55,291 nucleotides of DNA from JAUZQZ01 sp964492105 (lineage in GTDB: Bacteria; Pseudomonadota; Zetaproteobacteria; Mariprofundales; Mariprofundaceae). Below, piece by piece: positions 1 through 8,580 of this stretch (its first letter is position 1; each line of letters opens with the position of its first letter). Below the pieces are notes generated by a model, which saw only the letters and a list, made by a program, of their open reading frames with translations, searched no databases and was not told the DNA's origin. Where the stretch lies: contig CAZBJB010000001.1 of the NCBI GenBank assembly GCA_964492105.1, positions 1 through 55,291 on the forward strand. The letters are read 5' to 3'. The position numbers were made by a program, and so were the translations under genes.

Positions 1-1986
1 ATTGTGCCCGCTACTCACCGTCCCCGTGGCGTAACTGTTGCTGATGGTACTGGTGCTGTTGGTACTACTACCATTTTTCCCCACCAGCCCGCCAACATAA
101 GCGGCATTGCTCCCGCCATTCACCGCGCCCGTGGCGTAACTGGCACTGATGGTGCCGTAATTACCTCCCGCCAGCCCGCCAACATGAGTGCTTACCCATA
201 TTCCGCTCACCGCGCCCGTGACGTAGCTGGCGCCGATTGCGCCGTAATTATCTCCCACCAGCCCACCAACATAGCCCTTCCCTTTCACACTGCCGCCCAC
301 CAACCCGATATTGCGGAGGATGGATCCGGAACCTGTATCCCCAAACAATCCGACGTCACCTGCTGAGGATCTGTTGATGGTCAGCCCGCTGATGGTGTGA
401 CCCAGCCCATCAAGGATACCGGTAAATTTGGTCGTTGGATTACCGACAGGGGCGAAGCCCTTGCCGGAATTCCAGCTACTGGTGCCACCGGCAGCAATAT
501 CGCTTCCCAGCGCATAGTCACCACTCAGGTTTCCACTCATGCCTTGCAGGTCGGTTCCTGTCGTGCTGCCTGGCGCACCCAGGCTCGTGATCACGGTGTA
601 GTTTGTGAGCGCCCCGCCGGAACCCAGTTTAGTGCTGAAGTTGTTTCCCGCCGGTAAAGTGACAGGGGCATTCACATGATACGCGCCGGTGCCACCGTTC
701 GCGCTGCTCTGGCCGTATTCCAGTGCCAGGCCAGCGGCGCCGGAGCCGTTCATGGCGCTGTTGATATTGATGTCGTTTTGTGCATTCAAGGTAAGCTTGT
801 TCGCATTCCATACGACGATATCGTTCACATTGATATCACCGGCGGTGCCGCTGGCACCACTGGTACTCGCAATGGCTACATTACCTCCAACAAGACTGGT
901 GGACAGCGTACTGCCCGTCATATCACCGCCGCTGGCGGCAATGGTGAAGTCAACCGGATCGATCAGCCACTGACCACTTTTCCCATTACTGGCTTTTGTG
1001 GTGACATGGAGATGGTTGGCGATGCTGACGTGCGCAGCACTGGTCTCGATAAAGCCGCCGTTGCCGCCATTCGGTGCACTGGCATCCAGCGTGCCGCCCA
1101 CATGGATGGCGTTATTGCCCATGCCGCCCTTCAGGTATATTTGTCCGTCCTTGCCGGTGACCAGTGTCCGGGCTTCAATGATGCCGGTCTGGTTAATCAC
1201 GGTGCTGGCCAGATCGCCGGCTGCCCGGGCGGTGAGGTACACGGTGCCGCCGTCGGCCCTGATGGCGCCGCCCTGCTGAATCAGTGCGTTGAGCGCACTT
1301 CGTTTGACTTGAATTTTAACCGGGCCACCCAGATCAAGCGTGACGTTGCTACCGGCCCCTAACAGCACATTGCCCCTGTTGGCGGTCAGCGCGCCCTGGT
1401 TGGTGATTTTAGCAGCAATCAAGGCAATGGTGCCGCCCCCGGCCGCCGTAATATGACCCTGATTGATAATGGCATTGTCACTATTGCCCTGAAACCGATA
1501 ACGGCCTGACATAAAATCGCGGGTGCTGATATTAAGGGTAGAGGCCACAAGACCGCCGACATTGACCTGTGCCGTCGGCGTGAACAACACGCCGTTGGGG
1601 TTAATCAGAAACACCCGGCCATTGGCGTTGATCGCACCCTGGATGACCGACACATTCGCACCGAGAACCCGGTTAAGGGCGACGGCACTGGAACCGGGCT
1701 GTACAAAATTGACGGTATGCCCCTTGCCGATACTGAAACTGTGCCAGTTAGCAGCCAGCCTTGCGCTGGTTTGCGAGACGGTCATGGTGGTGGCGGACTG
1801 ACTGATATGGCCGGATCCGGCCACGATGGTGCCGCCGGTGGGCAGGGCGGCGGCAAACGCCGAAGCCAGGGGAACCGTACAAAGTAAACCGGTTAACATG
1901 ACCAGGGGCAACAGGGTCATGCGCTTTCGTGAAGCACTGGTGGCGAGATCCTGCTTCGCGGGTCGACCAGCTAATCCTTGAATCAT
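1..1986 (-). CDS. Filamentous-haemagglutinin-like TPS exoprotein, N-terminal part (cut by window edge)
   Basis: An open frame of 662 codons runs from an ATG at 1986 off the left edge without a stop. A basic n-region followed by a hydrophobic stretch ending LASAFA (second Met at 1920) is a signal peptide. The next ~250 residues carry the TPS/haemagglutination-activity domain, seen in NPNGVLFTPTAQVNVGG and LVAST. Further on are small-residue Gly/Asn/Ser/Thr beta-helix repeats and at least three GLUG-type repeats (YVGGLVG / ASYATGAV). The family is secreted through a TpsB outer-membrane pore and acts as an adhesin or toxin carrier; no TpsB gene is in view. The start at 1986 lacks a good ribosome site, so 1920 is possible. 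The C-terminus, which would decide adhesin versus CDI-type toxin, is outside the window. Confidence 0.85.
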   Translation of the reverse strand, partial: MIQGLAGRPAKQDLATSASRKRMTLLPLVMLTGLLCTVPLASAFAAALPTGGTIVAGSGHISQSATTMTVSQTSARLAANWHSFSIGKGHTVNFVQPGSSAVALNRVLGANVSVIQGAINANGRVFLINPNGVLFTPTAQVNVGGLVASTLNISTRDFMSGRYRFQGNSDNAIINQGHITAAGGGTIALIAAKITNQGALTANRGNVLLGAGSNVTLDLGGPVKIQVKRSALNALIQQGGAIRADGGTVYLTARAAGDLASTVINQTGIIEARTLVTGKDGQIYLKGGMGNNAIHVGGTLDASAPNGGNGGFIETSAAHVSIANHLHVTTKASNGKSGQWLIDPVDFTIAASGGDMTGSTLSTSLVGGNVAIASTSGASGTAGDINVNDIVVWNANKLTLNAQNDININSAMNGSGAAGLALEYGQSSANGGTGAYHVNAPVTLPAGNNFSTKLGSGGALTNYTVITSLGAPGSTTGTDLQGMSGNLSGDYALGSDIAAGGTSSWNSGKGFAPVGNPTTKFTGILDGLGHTISGLTINRSSAGDVGLFGDTGSGSILRNIGLVGGSVKGKGYVGGLVGDNYGAIGASYVTGAVSGIWVSTHVGGLAGGNYGTISASYATGAVNGGSNAAYVGGLVGKNGSSTNSTSTISNSYATGTVSSGHN

Positions 1987-2212
1987 CCTTCCGCAAACGA
2001 CCTTCAACCCGCCCCGTTCGGACACGACCGGACTCCGCTTCACCCCGGGACGCAAAACACCACCCTCACCGGTTATCCGGTGCGAATAGTATCCCCGTGC
2101 CAAGGTCGTTCCTGCCGCCACTATTTCCTCCGAAAAGATCATTTGCAACCGAATCCAGTGGTAGCCTCAAGGGTAACGCGTATATAATCAAAAAGCAATA
2201 CTGTTATCCAGA

Positions 2213-2250
2213 ACCCGACGTTGGCATACGGCGCATGTCACAACCCTTTA
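2213..2250 (+). repeat. Family D short palindromic repeat, copy 1
   Basis: This diverged copy resembles the sequences at 8425, 40218 and 42088. The shared core is GACATTGACATGCGGCGCAT followed by a CAACCCTTTGA-like tail. It stops 4 bp before the family A element. Confidence 0.5.
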
Positions 2251-2254
2251 ATTT

Positions 2255-2375
2255 GAGCCTCTTGCAACACTCCGGGTGGATGAGCGGCATGGTGGTTCCA
2301 TGGAGCGAAATTCAAGCTCGGAAATGGGCCGAAGCGGGGAAGCCGATCGCCGCTCATGCGTTTTGCAAGAGGTTC
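2255..2375 (+). mobile_element. Family A miniature inverted-repeat element, internally deleted copy
   Basis: The ends match the 18-bp family A terminal repeat with a few changes (GAGCCTCTTGCAACACTC at the left; GCAAGAGGTTC at the right). It is about 40 bp shorter than the other copies, lacking the arm that reads AATCCCGCTTTGAGACCATT elsewhere. Flanking ATTT/ATCT could be a worn 4-bp target duplication. It looks like the oldest of the long copies. Confidence 0.75.
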
Positions 2376-2410
2376 ATCTGTCATCAATTGTTCGTTGACA
2401 GGGGCATCAA

Positions 2411-2437
2411 ACAGAAGGGGAGGCGTTAGCCTCCCCC
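2411..2437 (-). terminator. Rho-independent terminator after the haem-porin gene
   Basis: On the minus strand a GGGGAGGC / GCCTCCCC stem with a TAAC loop is followed by TTCTGTTT, about 30 nt past the stop of the haem-porin gene. This is a strong GC stem with a moderate T tail. Confidence 0.8.
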
Positions 2438-2467
2438 GTTAGCTCCCCTCGTCCGTTCAGAACAAAA

Positions 2468-3850
2468 TCACATCAATGCTTCAGCGGACAGCACCGTGGT
2501 TCTGTTCGTAAAGTTTTTCAGACCGGTACCACTGAGGGTGCCGGTCGGATCCGTAATCTTCTCATTATCGAATACCAGATTCAGATCAAAGTTTTGATAC
2601 AGCTTGTATACGGCGGCAAGCTGAAACTTTTGCGAACTGATATCCCCCGCGGCCAAACCTTTAAACCGCTTGTAGCCGTAACCGATACCAACCAGGAACC
2701 TGTTGACGGGTTCAATTTCGGTACGGATCGAATAGGCGTTGAACGTGTTACCCGCGGTATTAAACTTTCCGGTCATATCCATTGCACTACCGAAACCCGG
2801 TTCTCCCGGCATGCCGGGAGAACCATAAAAGTTACCGGCGCCGCTCGCGCTGGTACGGCCCGCGGCGTGTGCCCAGTCGCCATAAACACCCACGCTCATG
2901 TCATGAATCTCGCCCTGGAGTTGTACGTCGACAAACTGGAGGTTCATCGGTATCCGGGCATTTTCAAGCTTAACACCCATATTGGGTTTATTCAGGAAGC
3001 CGGAGCTGGTTGTTCCACCCGTTCCTCCCTTGCCTGCGGTGCCGGTCACATAGCCGAAGCCAATCAGCGTATCCCAGTCACCAACATTCAGGGTCGCCAC
3101 GGCACGCAACAGGTATCCCCATCGGGTACCCAGATTGCTGACGCCCGTGGTTTCTCCCGCAGGTGCAACCATGGCAAGCTGGATATAACCGAGATTCTTG
3201 TAGCGCACCCATGCGCCGAGACCCGTGGTCATTTTTGAAAAACCGGCGGCCTGAATGGCGGAAACATCCTTACCCGACAGTTTATCGCCACGGTGTCCGA
3301 ATACATTGGAGACTTCCATGGCGCTGGATGCACCCCATGGCGATTTGTGAGCACCCAGCCCGACCTGGAAATCGTCATTGATCCGAACGGAATTCAACAG
3401 TAGCCAGACAGGCGTGGGATTCATATTCTTGAATGAATTCCCATCAGCTCCACCCGTGAACATGATGAAGGCGCCCGTATGTTTACCGATACGCCCCGCA
3501 ATAAAGAGCCTGGCGCTGTCCGGTATATTATAGGTGGTGGTGGACGCTGCCCCGTCACCCGTCGTATGGGTTGCGGTTGCGACGACATCCATGCTCATGT
3601 TCAGCACCGTCGGGATGGACAGGTTATCATCCTCGACCAGCGCCTCATCACCCACATCGGTGAATGAATTGAACATGAATTCGCGACCGAAAGCGTTCAA
3701 GGCCGGAAAGGTCTGGAAATGACAGCTCAGGCAGGCTGCGCCGGTCTGGCGCGCAAATGCCGGAAGCGCCTCGGCCCTGCCTGGCAACAACGCAATACCG
3801 GATACCACAAGCAGAGCAAAAGCAGCAGTTGTAAGAAACATTTTCTTCAT
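2468..3850 (-). CDS. Outer-membrane monohaem cytochrome-porin fusion (Cyc2-like)
   Basis: The protein is 460 aa. MKKMFLTTAAFALLVVSG starts a signal peptide, with cleavage near residue 28. The mature protein opens with one haem c site, CLSCH (C40, C43, H44), inside AFARQTGAAC and followed by FPALNAFGREF. The remaining ~400 residues alternate hydrophobic and polar stretches with Gly/aromatic content, as expected for a porin-type beta-barrel. This matches the fused cytochrome-porin layout of Cyc2 iron oxidases, although many uncharacterised homologues share it. The start at 3850 is set by GGAGGA 9 nt upstream; an in-frame extension to 4039 has no support. It would move electrons across the outer membrane. 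The C-terminus ends in Met rather than the usual Phe. The two-component genes lie upstream and a terminator follows. Confidence 0.7.
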   Translation of the reverse strand: MKKMFLTTAAFALLVVSGIALLPGRAEALPAFARQTGAACLSCHFQTFPALNAFGREFMFNSFTDVGDEALVEDDNLSIPTVLNMSMDVVATATHTTGDGAASTTTYNIPDSARLFIAGRIGKHTGAFIMFTGGADGNSFKNMNPTPVWLLLNSVRINDDFQVGLGAHKSPWGASSAMEVSNVFGHRGDKLSGKDVSAIQAAGFSKMTTGLGAWVRYKNLGYIQLAMVAPAGETTGVSNLGTRWGYLLRAVATLNVGDWDTLIGFGYVTGTAGKGGTGGTTSSGFLNKPNMGVKLENARIPMNLQFVDVQLQGEIHDMSVGVYGDWAHAAGRTSASGAGNFYGSPGMPGEPGFGSAMDMTGKFNTAGNTFNAYSIRTEIEPVNRFLVGIGYGYKRFKGLAAGDISSQKFQLAAVYKLYQNFDLNLVFDNEKITDPTGTLSGTGLKNFTNRTTVLSAEALM

Positions 3851-4215
3851 AGTGTTAAATTTCCTCCCATATGTTGGCTCGGTTAAGCAGTTCGAGCCTT
3901 TATTTATCTTCTCCCCTGTTTCCAGACTTCCCTTCGACCTGCTCAAGCCATCCGTTTGCCGGCTTACAAGCAGGGAAAATACGGATCCCTTCGGGAGAAT
4001 CGGGGAGACGCTGCCGATGCTTGGCTGTAGAGTCAACATCCGGCATGTCCATGTGTGGCATTTCGTTACATGTTATACATACCTGGCATGGAAATATCAA
4101 AAACATTGTCAGGACAGTAAATTTCAGATTTATACCGGGTATCATGCAAGGCTTGTTCAATACCCTGAATCCCATAAACAGGAATATGGCCCGTAAGCAT
4201 TCCCGGATACGGGAA
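3851..4215. other. Long upstream region of the haem-porin gene
   Basis: These 365 bp lie between the response-regulator stop and the haem-porin start and hold no supported gene. They contain a small inverted repeat just after the regulator stop (TTCCCG TAT CCGGGAA, without a T tail), a good sigma-70-type promoter (4072-4100) and an implied leader of over 200 nt before the ribosome site. Confidence 0.55.
4072..4100 (-). promoter_or_regulatory. Candidate sigma-70 promoter for the haem-porin gene
   Basis: On the minus strand, TTGATA (-35) and TATAAC (-10) are separated by 17 bp, each one mismatch from consensus. The site is about 220 nt upstream of the ATG, so the transcript would carry a long untranslated leader. 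Confidence 0.5.
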
Positions 4216-5523
4216 CTATTCCCCCAGCTTTCGGTACAGAGTGGAAAGGCCAATGCCAAGACGTCGACTGGTCTCTTCCTTGTCTCCGTTGCAGACCTTA
4301 ATCATTTGCAGGATCAAACCACGCTCAAAATTGACCGTTGCTTCCGCCAGCTTCGTTTCCTTTCCGCCGGCACGGATGTTCCGTGGTGGAATATCCAATT
4401 TACCGTTGCCGGCCAGCAGTAGCGCTCGTTCCAGTGTGTTTCCCAGTTCACGCGCATTGCCGGGCCAGTCCTGCACCTGGAGCCACAGGCATTGCCGCGC
4501 ATCCAGCGGGTCAACCCTGATTGCTTTATCCGCAGTGAGTTTTTCCAGCATGGAAACGGCCAGGGGCGCGATATCTTCCCGGCGCTCACGCAGGGGCGGG
4601 ATGCGTATATGGAGAATATCCAGGCAAAAGTATAAATCCTCCCGGAAGCGGCCCTGGCGGGTCTCGCCCCTGAGATCCTTGTTCGCGGCGGCGATGATCC
4701 GTGCATGGAAGGGATGTTTTCGCGTATCGCCCAGCGGTCGGAAATAGCCGTCATCCAGCACATGCAATAATCCGGCCTGTATGACCAGGGGTAATTCGTT
4801 GATTTCATTCAGAAACAATGTTCCGTTGCCCGCCATGGATAACAGGCCTTCACGATCCCGCTCCGCACCCGGGAATGCCCCCCGTTTGTAACCAAACAGT
4901 TCGCCTTCCATCAATTCACCGGAAATGGATGAACAATTAAACTGGATGAAGGGTTCTGCGTCACGATCACCGGCCATATGGATAAGGCTTGCCAGCCTTC
5001 TCTTGCCCACGCCTCTTTCTCCCTGAATCAACACCGGCGACCGCGTGGCGGCGGCTTTTCCCGCCATGTAGCGAACATGGCGCATGGTCTGCGAATCGCC
5101 CATGGAGGCCAGTGCCCCTTCGTCCCTCAGAATGGTGGTCATATTTTCCAGCCTCTGTTCCAGTTTGATCTTTTCATTGAGGCGCTTCAGCCGTGCCAGC
5201 AGTTCATCAAAGCGTATGGGTTTGGAGATATAATCATAGGCGCCGTTTTTTAGCGCCTGATCGGCAATATCCCTGTTACCAAATGCCGTCATCAGGATGC
5301 ATGGCACCGGATTATCGCGAGACTGGATATCGCGCAGTAAGTCGAAAGCATCGCCATCAGGCAAACGGATATCACTCAGAATTGCATCTATATCTTCGCC
5401 TGCAAGCTGATCACAGGCGCTTCGCAAGCTGTCCGCTTCCAGCATGCCATAACCTTCCTCAGCCAACATTTCCACGATACCCCGGCGGATGTGGCGTTCA
5501 TCCTCGACAATGAGTATGTTCAT
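4216..5523 (-). CDS. NtrC-family response regulator with altered AAA+ motifs
   Basis: The protein is 435 aa. A complete receiver domain (D8, phospho-acceptor D51, T79, K101) is followed by an AAA+ domain and a C-terminal Fis-type helix-turn-helix (ETSRRLGIGLSTLYRKL). Walker A is intact (GERGVGK, 168-174). The sigma-54 contact loop reads GAFPGA (215-220) instead of GAFTGA, and Walker B reads GTLFLNEI instead of GTLFLDEI. Both are positions known to matter for sigma-54 activation and ATP hydrolysis in this family, so it may work without sigma-54 or only repress. The start at 5523 is chosen for GGAG 8 nt upstream and an ATGA overlap with the kinase stop. The cognate kinase is directly upstream and the likely target is the haem-porin gene downstream. 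Confidence 0.85.
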   Translation of the reverse strand: MNILIVEDERHIRRGIVEMLAEEGYGMLEADSLRSACDQLAGEDIDAILSDIRLPDGDAFDLLRDIQSRDNPVPCILMTAFGNRDIADQALKNGAYDYISKPIRFDELLARLKRLNEKIKLEQRLENMTTILRDEGALASMGDSQTMRHVRYMAGKAAATRSPVLIQGERGVGKRRLASLIHMAGDRDAEPFIQFNCSSISGELMEGELFGYKRGAFPGAERDREGLLSMAGNGTLFLNEINELPLVIQAGLLHVLDDGYFRPLGDTRKHPFHARIIAAANKDLRGETRQGRFREDLYFCLDILHIRIPPLRERREDIAPLAVSMLEKLTADKAIRVDPLDARQCLWLQVQDWPGNARELGNTLERALLLAGNGKLDIPPRNIRAGGKETKLAEATVNFERGLILQMIKVCNGDKEETSRRLGIGLSTLYRKLGE

Positions 5524-6983
5524 GCGGCCATCTCCGATGGCAGCCATGTACGAAAATGACTGCCATTTTGATCGCTGTGCGCCAGTTCGAGCCGGCCATG
5601 CATGCGTTCCATCAATTCGCGACTGATGGCGAGCCCGATCCCGCTTCCCGAGTGGCCTGGCTTGGTGGTAAACATGGGTTTGAAAATGTCCTCCTGAAGG
5701 TCCAATGGAATGCCGGATCCATTATCACACACGTTGATTGCGATACCGTCATCCAGATTTTCAGTCATCAATTCCACACGACCATCCTCCCCGCAGGCAT
5801 CCATGGCATTCAGCAACAAATTGACCAGTACCTGGCGTAACATGGATGCATTGGCCATCACGGGTGCCGGGGATGCCCTGAATACAGTTTCAAGTTTCAG
5901 CCGTTTCTGGTGGGGAGACATGCGCGCCAGCATCATCGCACTTCGAGCGACTGTTTCGATATGGATATGTGTCGTGTCTGATTCCGCGCCTGTTTTTCCA
6001 TAATCGAGAATATCGCGAATAATCGTTTCCGTACGCGACAATTCACTCATGGCTATCCGTACGCGCTCAGCGGCATCTTCACTTTGCCCCCGATCCAGTT
6101 TGCGCAAGGCCGTTTCGAGAGCAACCGATGCGCCCGCCAGCGGATTACCCACCTCATGGGCGATGCCCGCGGCCATCAGCCCCAACGCGCGCATTTTCTC
6201 ATGGTGAGCGGCCATGTTACGGGTATGGTTCAATTTGGTTTCCCGCTTCCGCAGAGCCTCACCCATCAGATTGCAGGCAAGGGCCAGCTCGCCCAGCTCA
6301 TCCATGGGGAGCGCAGGGCAATAAATATTGAAATCGCCATCTCCGATCTTTTTCAACTCGCGGCGAAGAGACGCCAGCGGGCGAACCATGTGCAGGTAAA
6401 GGTAAGCGGTGAATCCCGCAAGCAAGAACCACAGGGCAAGGATGGAAAACAAAAAATCGTTCCGCATGTCCATGCGCATAACAGACATCATGCGCATGGC
6501 CGCATTCACGCGTTGATCCAGCTTATGATGTCGTGCGGACAGATTCTTCGAGGCCTTATCGACGATATCATCAATCTCGCGCATCAGGATTGGACCCTCA
6601 AGGTTACTGGAAGAAAACGGTAAAGAGAAAACCTGCCTGGCCCTGGATGTGACACCCTCCAGCGTACGGGTAAGTTGCATGCTGACGGACTGTCCTGAAT
6701 ATTCCCGGTGAAGGGTCGCGGCCATTGCAGCACGGTTGACTTCAAATATTCTTCGCTGGCGCCAGTCACCATCGATGAGAAACGAGCGGACGGGTCTAAT
6801 CGTGTGAACCAGATCCATTTCCAGATCATGCAGACGATGACTTTCGTGATTAACGGCTTCAATGATCATGGCATCCCGATGCAGGGTATTGAAATCCCCG
6901 GTCATGTGCCAGCCAACATATGCAATCAGCGCAAACACCAGCGCAAGCCATCCGCCAATTTTCCATGCCAGCCGGGAACGCAT
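5520..6983 (-). CDS. Membrane sensor histidine kinase
   Basis: The protein is about 487 aa. One membrane helix lies at residues 10-27, then a periplasmic helical sensor of ~150 residues with no named fold that I recognise, a second helix at 177-197, and HAMP to about 250. The HisKA H-box is GIAHEVGNPLAG with phospho-acceptor His276. The HATPase_c domain shows the N-box LLLNAMDAC, DNGSGIP and GSGIGLAISREL. It is translationally coupled to the NtrC-type regulator by a 4-bp ATGA overlap. The start may instead be 7016, which overlaps the TlpA-like gene; 6983 was preferred because it begins a normal cytoplasmic n-region and leaves a 10-bp gap. The signal is unknown; neighbours suggest metal or thiol redox stress. 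Confidence 0.85.
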   Translation of the reverse strand: MRSRLAWKIGGWLALVFALIAYVGWHMTGDFNTLHRDAMIIEAVNHESHRLHDLEMDLVHTIRPVRSFLIDGDWRQRRIFEVNRAAMAATLHREYSGQSVSMQLTRTLEGVTSRARQVFSLPFSSSNLEGPILMREIDDIVDKASKNLSARHHKLDQRVNAAMRMMSVMRMDMRNDFLFSILALWFLLAGFTAYLYLHMVRPLASLRRELKKIGDGDFNIYCPALPMDELGELALACNLMGEALRKRETKLNHTRNMAAHHEKMRALGLMAAGIAHEVGNPLAGASVALETALRKLDRGQSEDAAERVRIAMSELSRTETIIRDILDYGKTGAESDTTHIHIETVARSAMMLARMSPHQKRLKLETVFRASPAPVMANASMLRQVLVNLLLNAMDACGEDGRVELMTENLDDGIAINVCDNGSGIPLDLQEDIFKPMFTTKPGHSGSGIGLAISRELMERMHGRLELAHSDQNGSHFRTWLPSEMAA

Positions 6984-6993
6984 GTCTGTTGAT

Positions 6994-7518
6994 CTATTCC
7001 CTGGGAATATCGCCATGTCCGGCGATATATTTCAGTGCCCGAACGGTACCCGCGCCGGCCCATGAATAAGGGCCGATCACCCTGGTAATGATCTTTCCTT
7101 CACGGTTCATGACCAGTGTTTCGGGATATTTGAATACGCCCAGTTTCGGTGCTGCGATTGAAGCACCTCCCGGATCCCGGAATATGGGGAACGGGATTTT
7201 ATGACGATGGACAAAGGCTTTGACATCCTCAAGGTTTTTGTCCACGGACAAGCCGACCACCGTGAACTGATCCTTTGGCAAGATTTGACTTAACTTTATC
7301 AGATCCGGCATTTCCTTACGACAGGGCGGACACCACGTGGCCCAGACATTCAATATGATGACCCTGCCCCTGAACAATTCACGGCTATGGACGATGTTGC
7401 CTGAAAGATCATGCAGCGACATACCTGGAAGCATGTCTCCCTTGCCAACCACCTTGTGGGCAGCGTTACCGCATGAGGCCAGCAGTAGCATCAGTGCGAA
7501 CGGGAACGACTTTATCAT
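6994..7518 (-). CDS. TlpA/ResA-like thioredoxin lipoprotein
   Basis: The protein is 174 aa. MIKSFPFALMLLLASC is a lipoprotein signal with lipobox LASC (acylated Cys at 16). The thioredoxin-like AhpC/TSA-TlpA domain carries the active site WCPPC in NVWATWCPPCRKEMPDL and a cis-Pro region near FKYPETLV. It would reduce periplasmic disulphides, for example during cytochrome c maturation or metal stress, taking electrons from CcdA encoded immediately upstream. The start at 7518 fits the lipoprotein signal; the longer in-frame extension to 7641 covers a family C repeat remnant and is unlikely to be translated. The ribosome site is weak. Confidence 0.85.
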   Translation of the reverse strand: MIKSFPFALMLLLASCGNAAHKVVGKGDMLPGMSLHDLSGNIVHSRELFRGRVIILNVWATWCPPCRKEMPDLIKLSQILPKDQFTVVGLSVDKNLEDVKAFVHRHKIPFPIFRDPGGASIAAPKLGVFKYPETLVMNREGKIITRVIGPYSWAGAGTVRALKYIAGHGDIPRE

Positions 7519-7576
7519 TCGGAAACGGAGGCCAGATCCTGAATCGTGCACCACCCTTTCAACATTCCGATCCGTA

Positions 7577-7640
7577 TATGATTCACGGATCGTCGAATCG
7601 CCGTGATGATTGCGCCTGCATTGCTGAACAATGCAGGTCA
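7577..7640 (+). repeat. Family C repeat remnant between ccdA and the TlpA-like gene
   Basis: The sequence GAATCGCCGTGATGATTGCG is shared with the family C copies at 46928 and (reverse) near 44280. It continues into a small inverted repeat TGCATTGCTGAACAATGCA in place of the usual interior. It fills most of the gap between two functionally linked genes. Confidence 0.55.
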
Positions 7641-8405
7641 ATGCCCCGGCAGAGTAAAGGCGCCGTCAAGATTTGCCAGTGCCGGAAACCACTGGGCCAG
7701 CCAACCGGACAGTATGCTGAAGCTTCCAATGAATATAAGTACGCCAACCATAATCAACAGTACGCCCGACACCTTTTCAACCACTGTCAAATATCGTTTG
7801 AACCTTTGCGACCAGCGTAAGAATGAGTCCGTGACAAGCGCCGCCAGTAAAAACGGAATCGCGAGTCCAAGTGAATAGGCGAAAAGCAGGAGAATACCAT
7901 GCGACAGATCGGCCTGGATACTCGCAACCGCGAGAATCGCACCGAGAATGGGGCCGACGCAGGGCGTCCAGCCAAAGGCGAAAGCAGCGCCCAGTATCAG
8001 TGCGCCAATACCATGCCTGGCATTGATGCCCCTGGCCTCAAAGCGGGTGTCCATCATCAGCAGCGGGATACGTATCAGACCCGTGTAATGTAATCCGAAT
8101 ATGACAATGATGGTCCCGGCAATTTTACCGAGTACGTTCATGTGAGCCAGCAGCCATTGGCCCAGGAGTGTTGCCGATATCCCCAGCGCGATAAAGACCA
8201 GACTAAAACCTGCAATGAACCACACCGATTGCATCAGGGCACGCCTTCTTGCCGAAGCCGCGCGCCCCCCTTCATGCTGGCGAAGCTCGTTGACTGATAC
8301 GCCGGAAATATACGACAGGTACGCAGGCACCAGCGGCAATACGCATGGTGACAGAAACGATAATAGTCCGGCAATCAAGGCACCGATCAATGTGACTTCA
8401 ACCAT
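7638..8405 (-). CDS. ccdA: Cytochrome c biogenesis / thiol-electron transporter CcdA
   Basis: The protein is 255 aa with six predicted membrane helices. It carries the two family cysteines in FLSPCVLPLVPAYLSY and FGWTPCVGPILGA, which relay electrons from cytoplasmic thioredoxin to periplasmic thioredoxin-like partners. The length is typical of CcdA rather than the longer DsbD. The start at 8405 follows CAGGAG with an 8-nt spacer. The partner TlpA-like lipoprotein is the next gene, 119 bp downstream, separated by a repeat remnant. Confidence 0.9.
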   Translation of the reverse strand: MVEVTLIGALIAGLLSFLSPCVLPLVPAYLSYISGVSVNELRQHEGGRAASARRRALMQSVWFIAGFSLVFIALGISATLLGQWLLAHMNVLGKIAGTIIVIFGLHYTGLIRIPLLMMDTRFEARGINARHGIGALILGAAFAFGWTPCVGPILGAILAVASIQADLSHGILLLFAYSLGLAIPFLLAALVTDSFLRWSQRFKRYLTVVEKVSGVLLIMVGVLIFIGSFSILSGWLAQWFPALANLDGAFTLPGH

Positions 8406-8424
8406 TCCACACTCCTGATACTGG

Positions 8425-8461
8425 ATATTGACATGCGGCGCACGCCGCAACCCTTTGATTT
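8425..8461 (+). repeat. Family D short palindromic repeat, copy 2
   Basis: TATTGACATGCGGCGCACGC followed by CGCAACCCTTTGATTT. It is nearly identical in reverse orientation to the copy at 42088-42133. It lies just upstream of ccdA. Confidence 0.6.
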
Positions 8462-8552
8462 GCCTGGCATTCCGAAAAATCACTCATCATCAATGAGGTG
8501 AATACATGATTGTTCGAAACGCCATGCAAACCAGATACTTACACCCTGCATC

Positions 8553-8577
8553 CAATGCCAATGTCAGATCCTGGGTT
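8553..8577 (-). repeat. Family D repeat, half copy
   Basis: CCAATGTCAGATCCTGGGTT matches the outer part of the family D copy at 42088-42133. It is inverted relative to the copy at 8425, so the pair brackets about 150 bp between copA and ccdA. Confidence 0.45.
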
Positions 8578-8580
8578 GAA

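Larger units (their letters stand above)
1987..2467. other. Non-coding gap between haem-porin and TPS exoprotein genes
   Basis: No gene is supported here. The stretch holds a terminator for the haem-porin gene (2411-2437), a short family A copy (2255-2375) with a family D palindrome directly beside it (2213-2250), and presumably the promoter of the exoprotein gene on the minus strand, which I could not pin down. Confidence 0.6.

Noticed and set aside
676..1362. Open frames on the plus strand in the first 2 kb
   Set aside because: They are shadows of the minus-strand TPS exoprotein, which reads through without a stop and carries clear family motifs.
3851..4215. Sigma-54 promoter upstream of the haem-porin gene
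   Set aside because: No GG-N10-GC pair with adequate flanks was found on the minus strand; a sigma-70-like site fits better.
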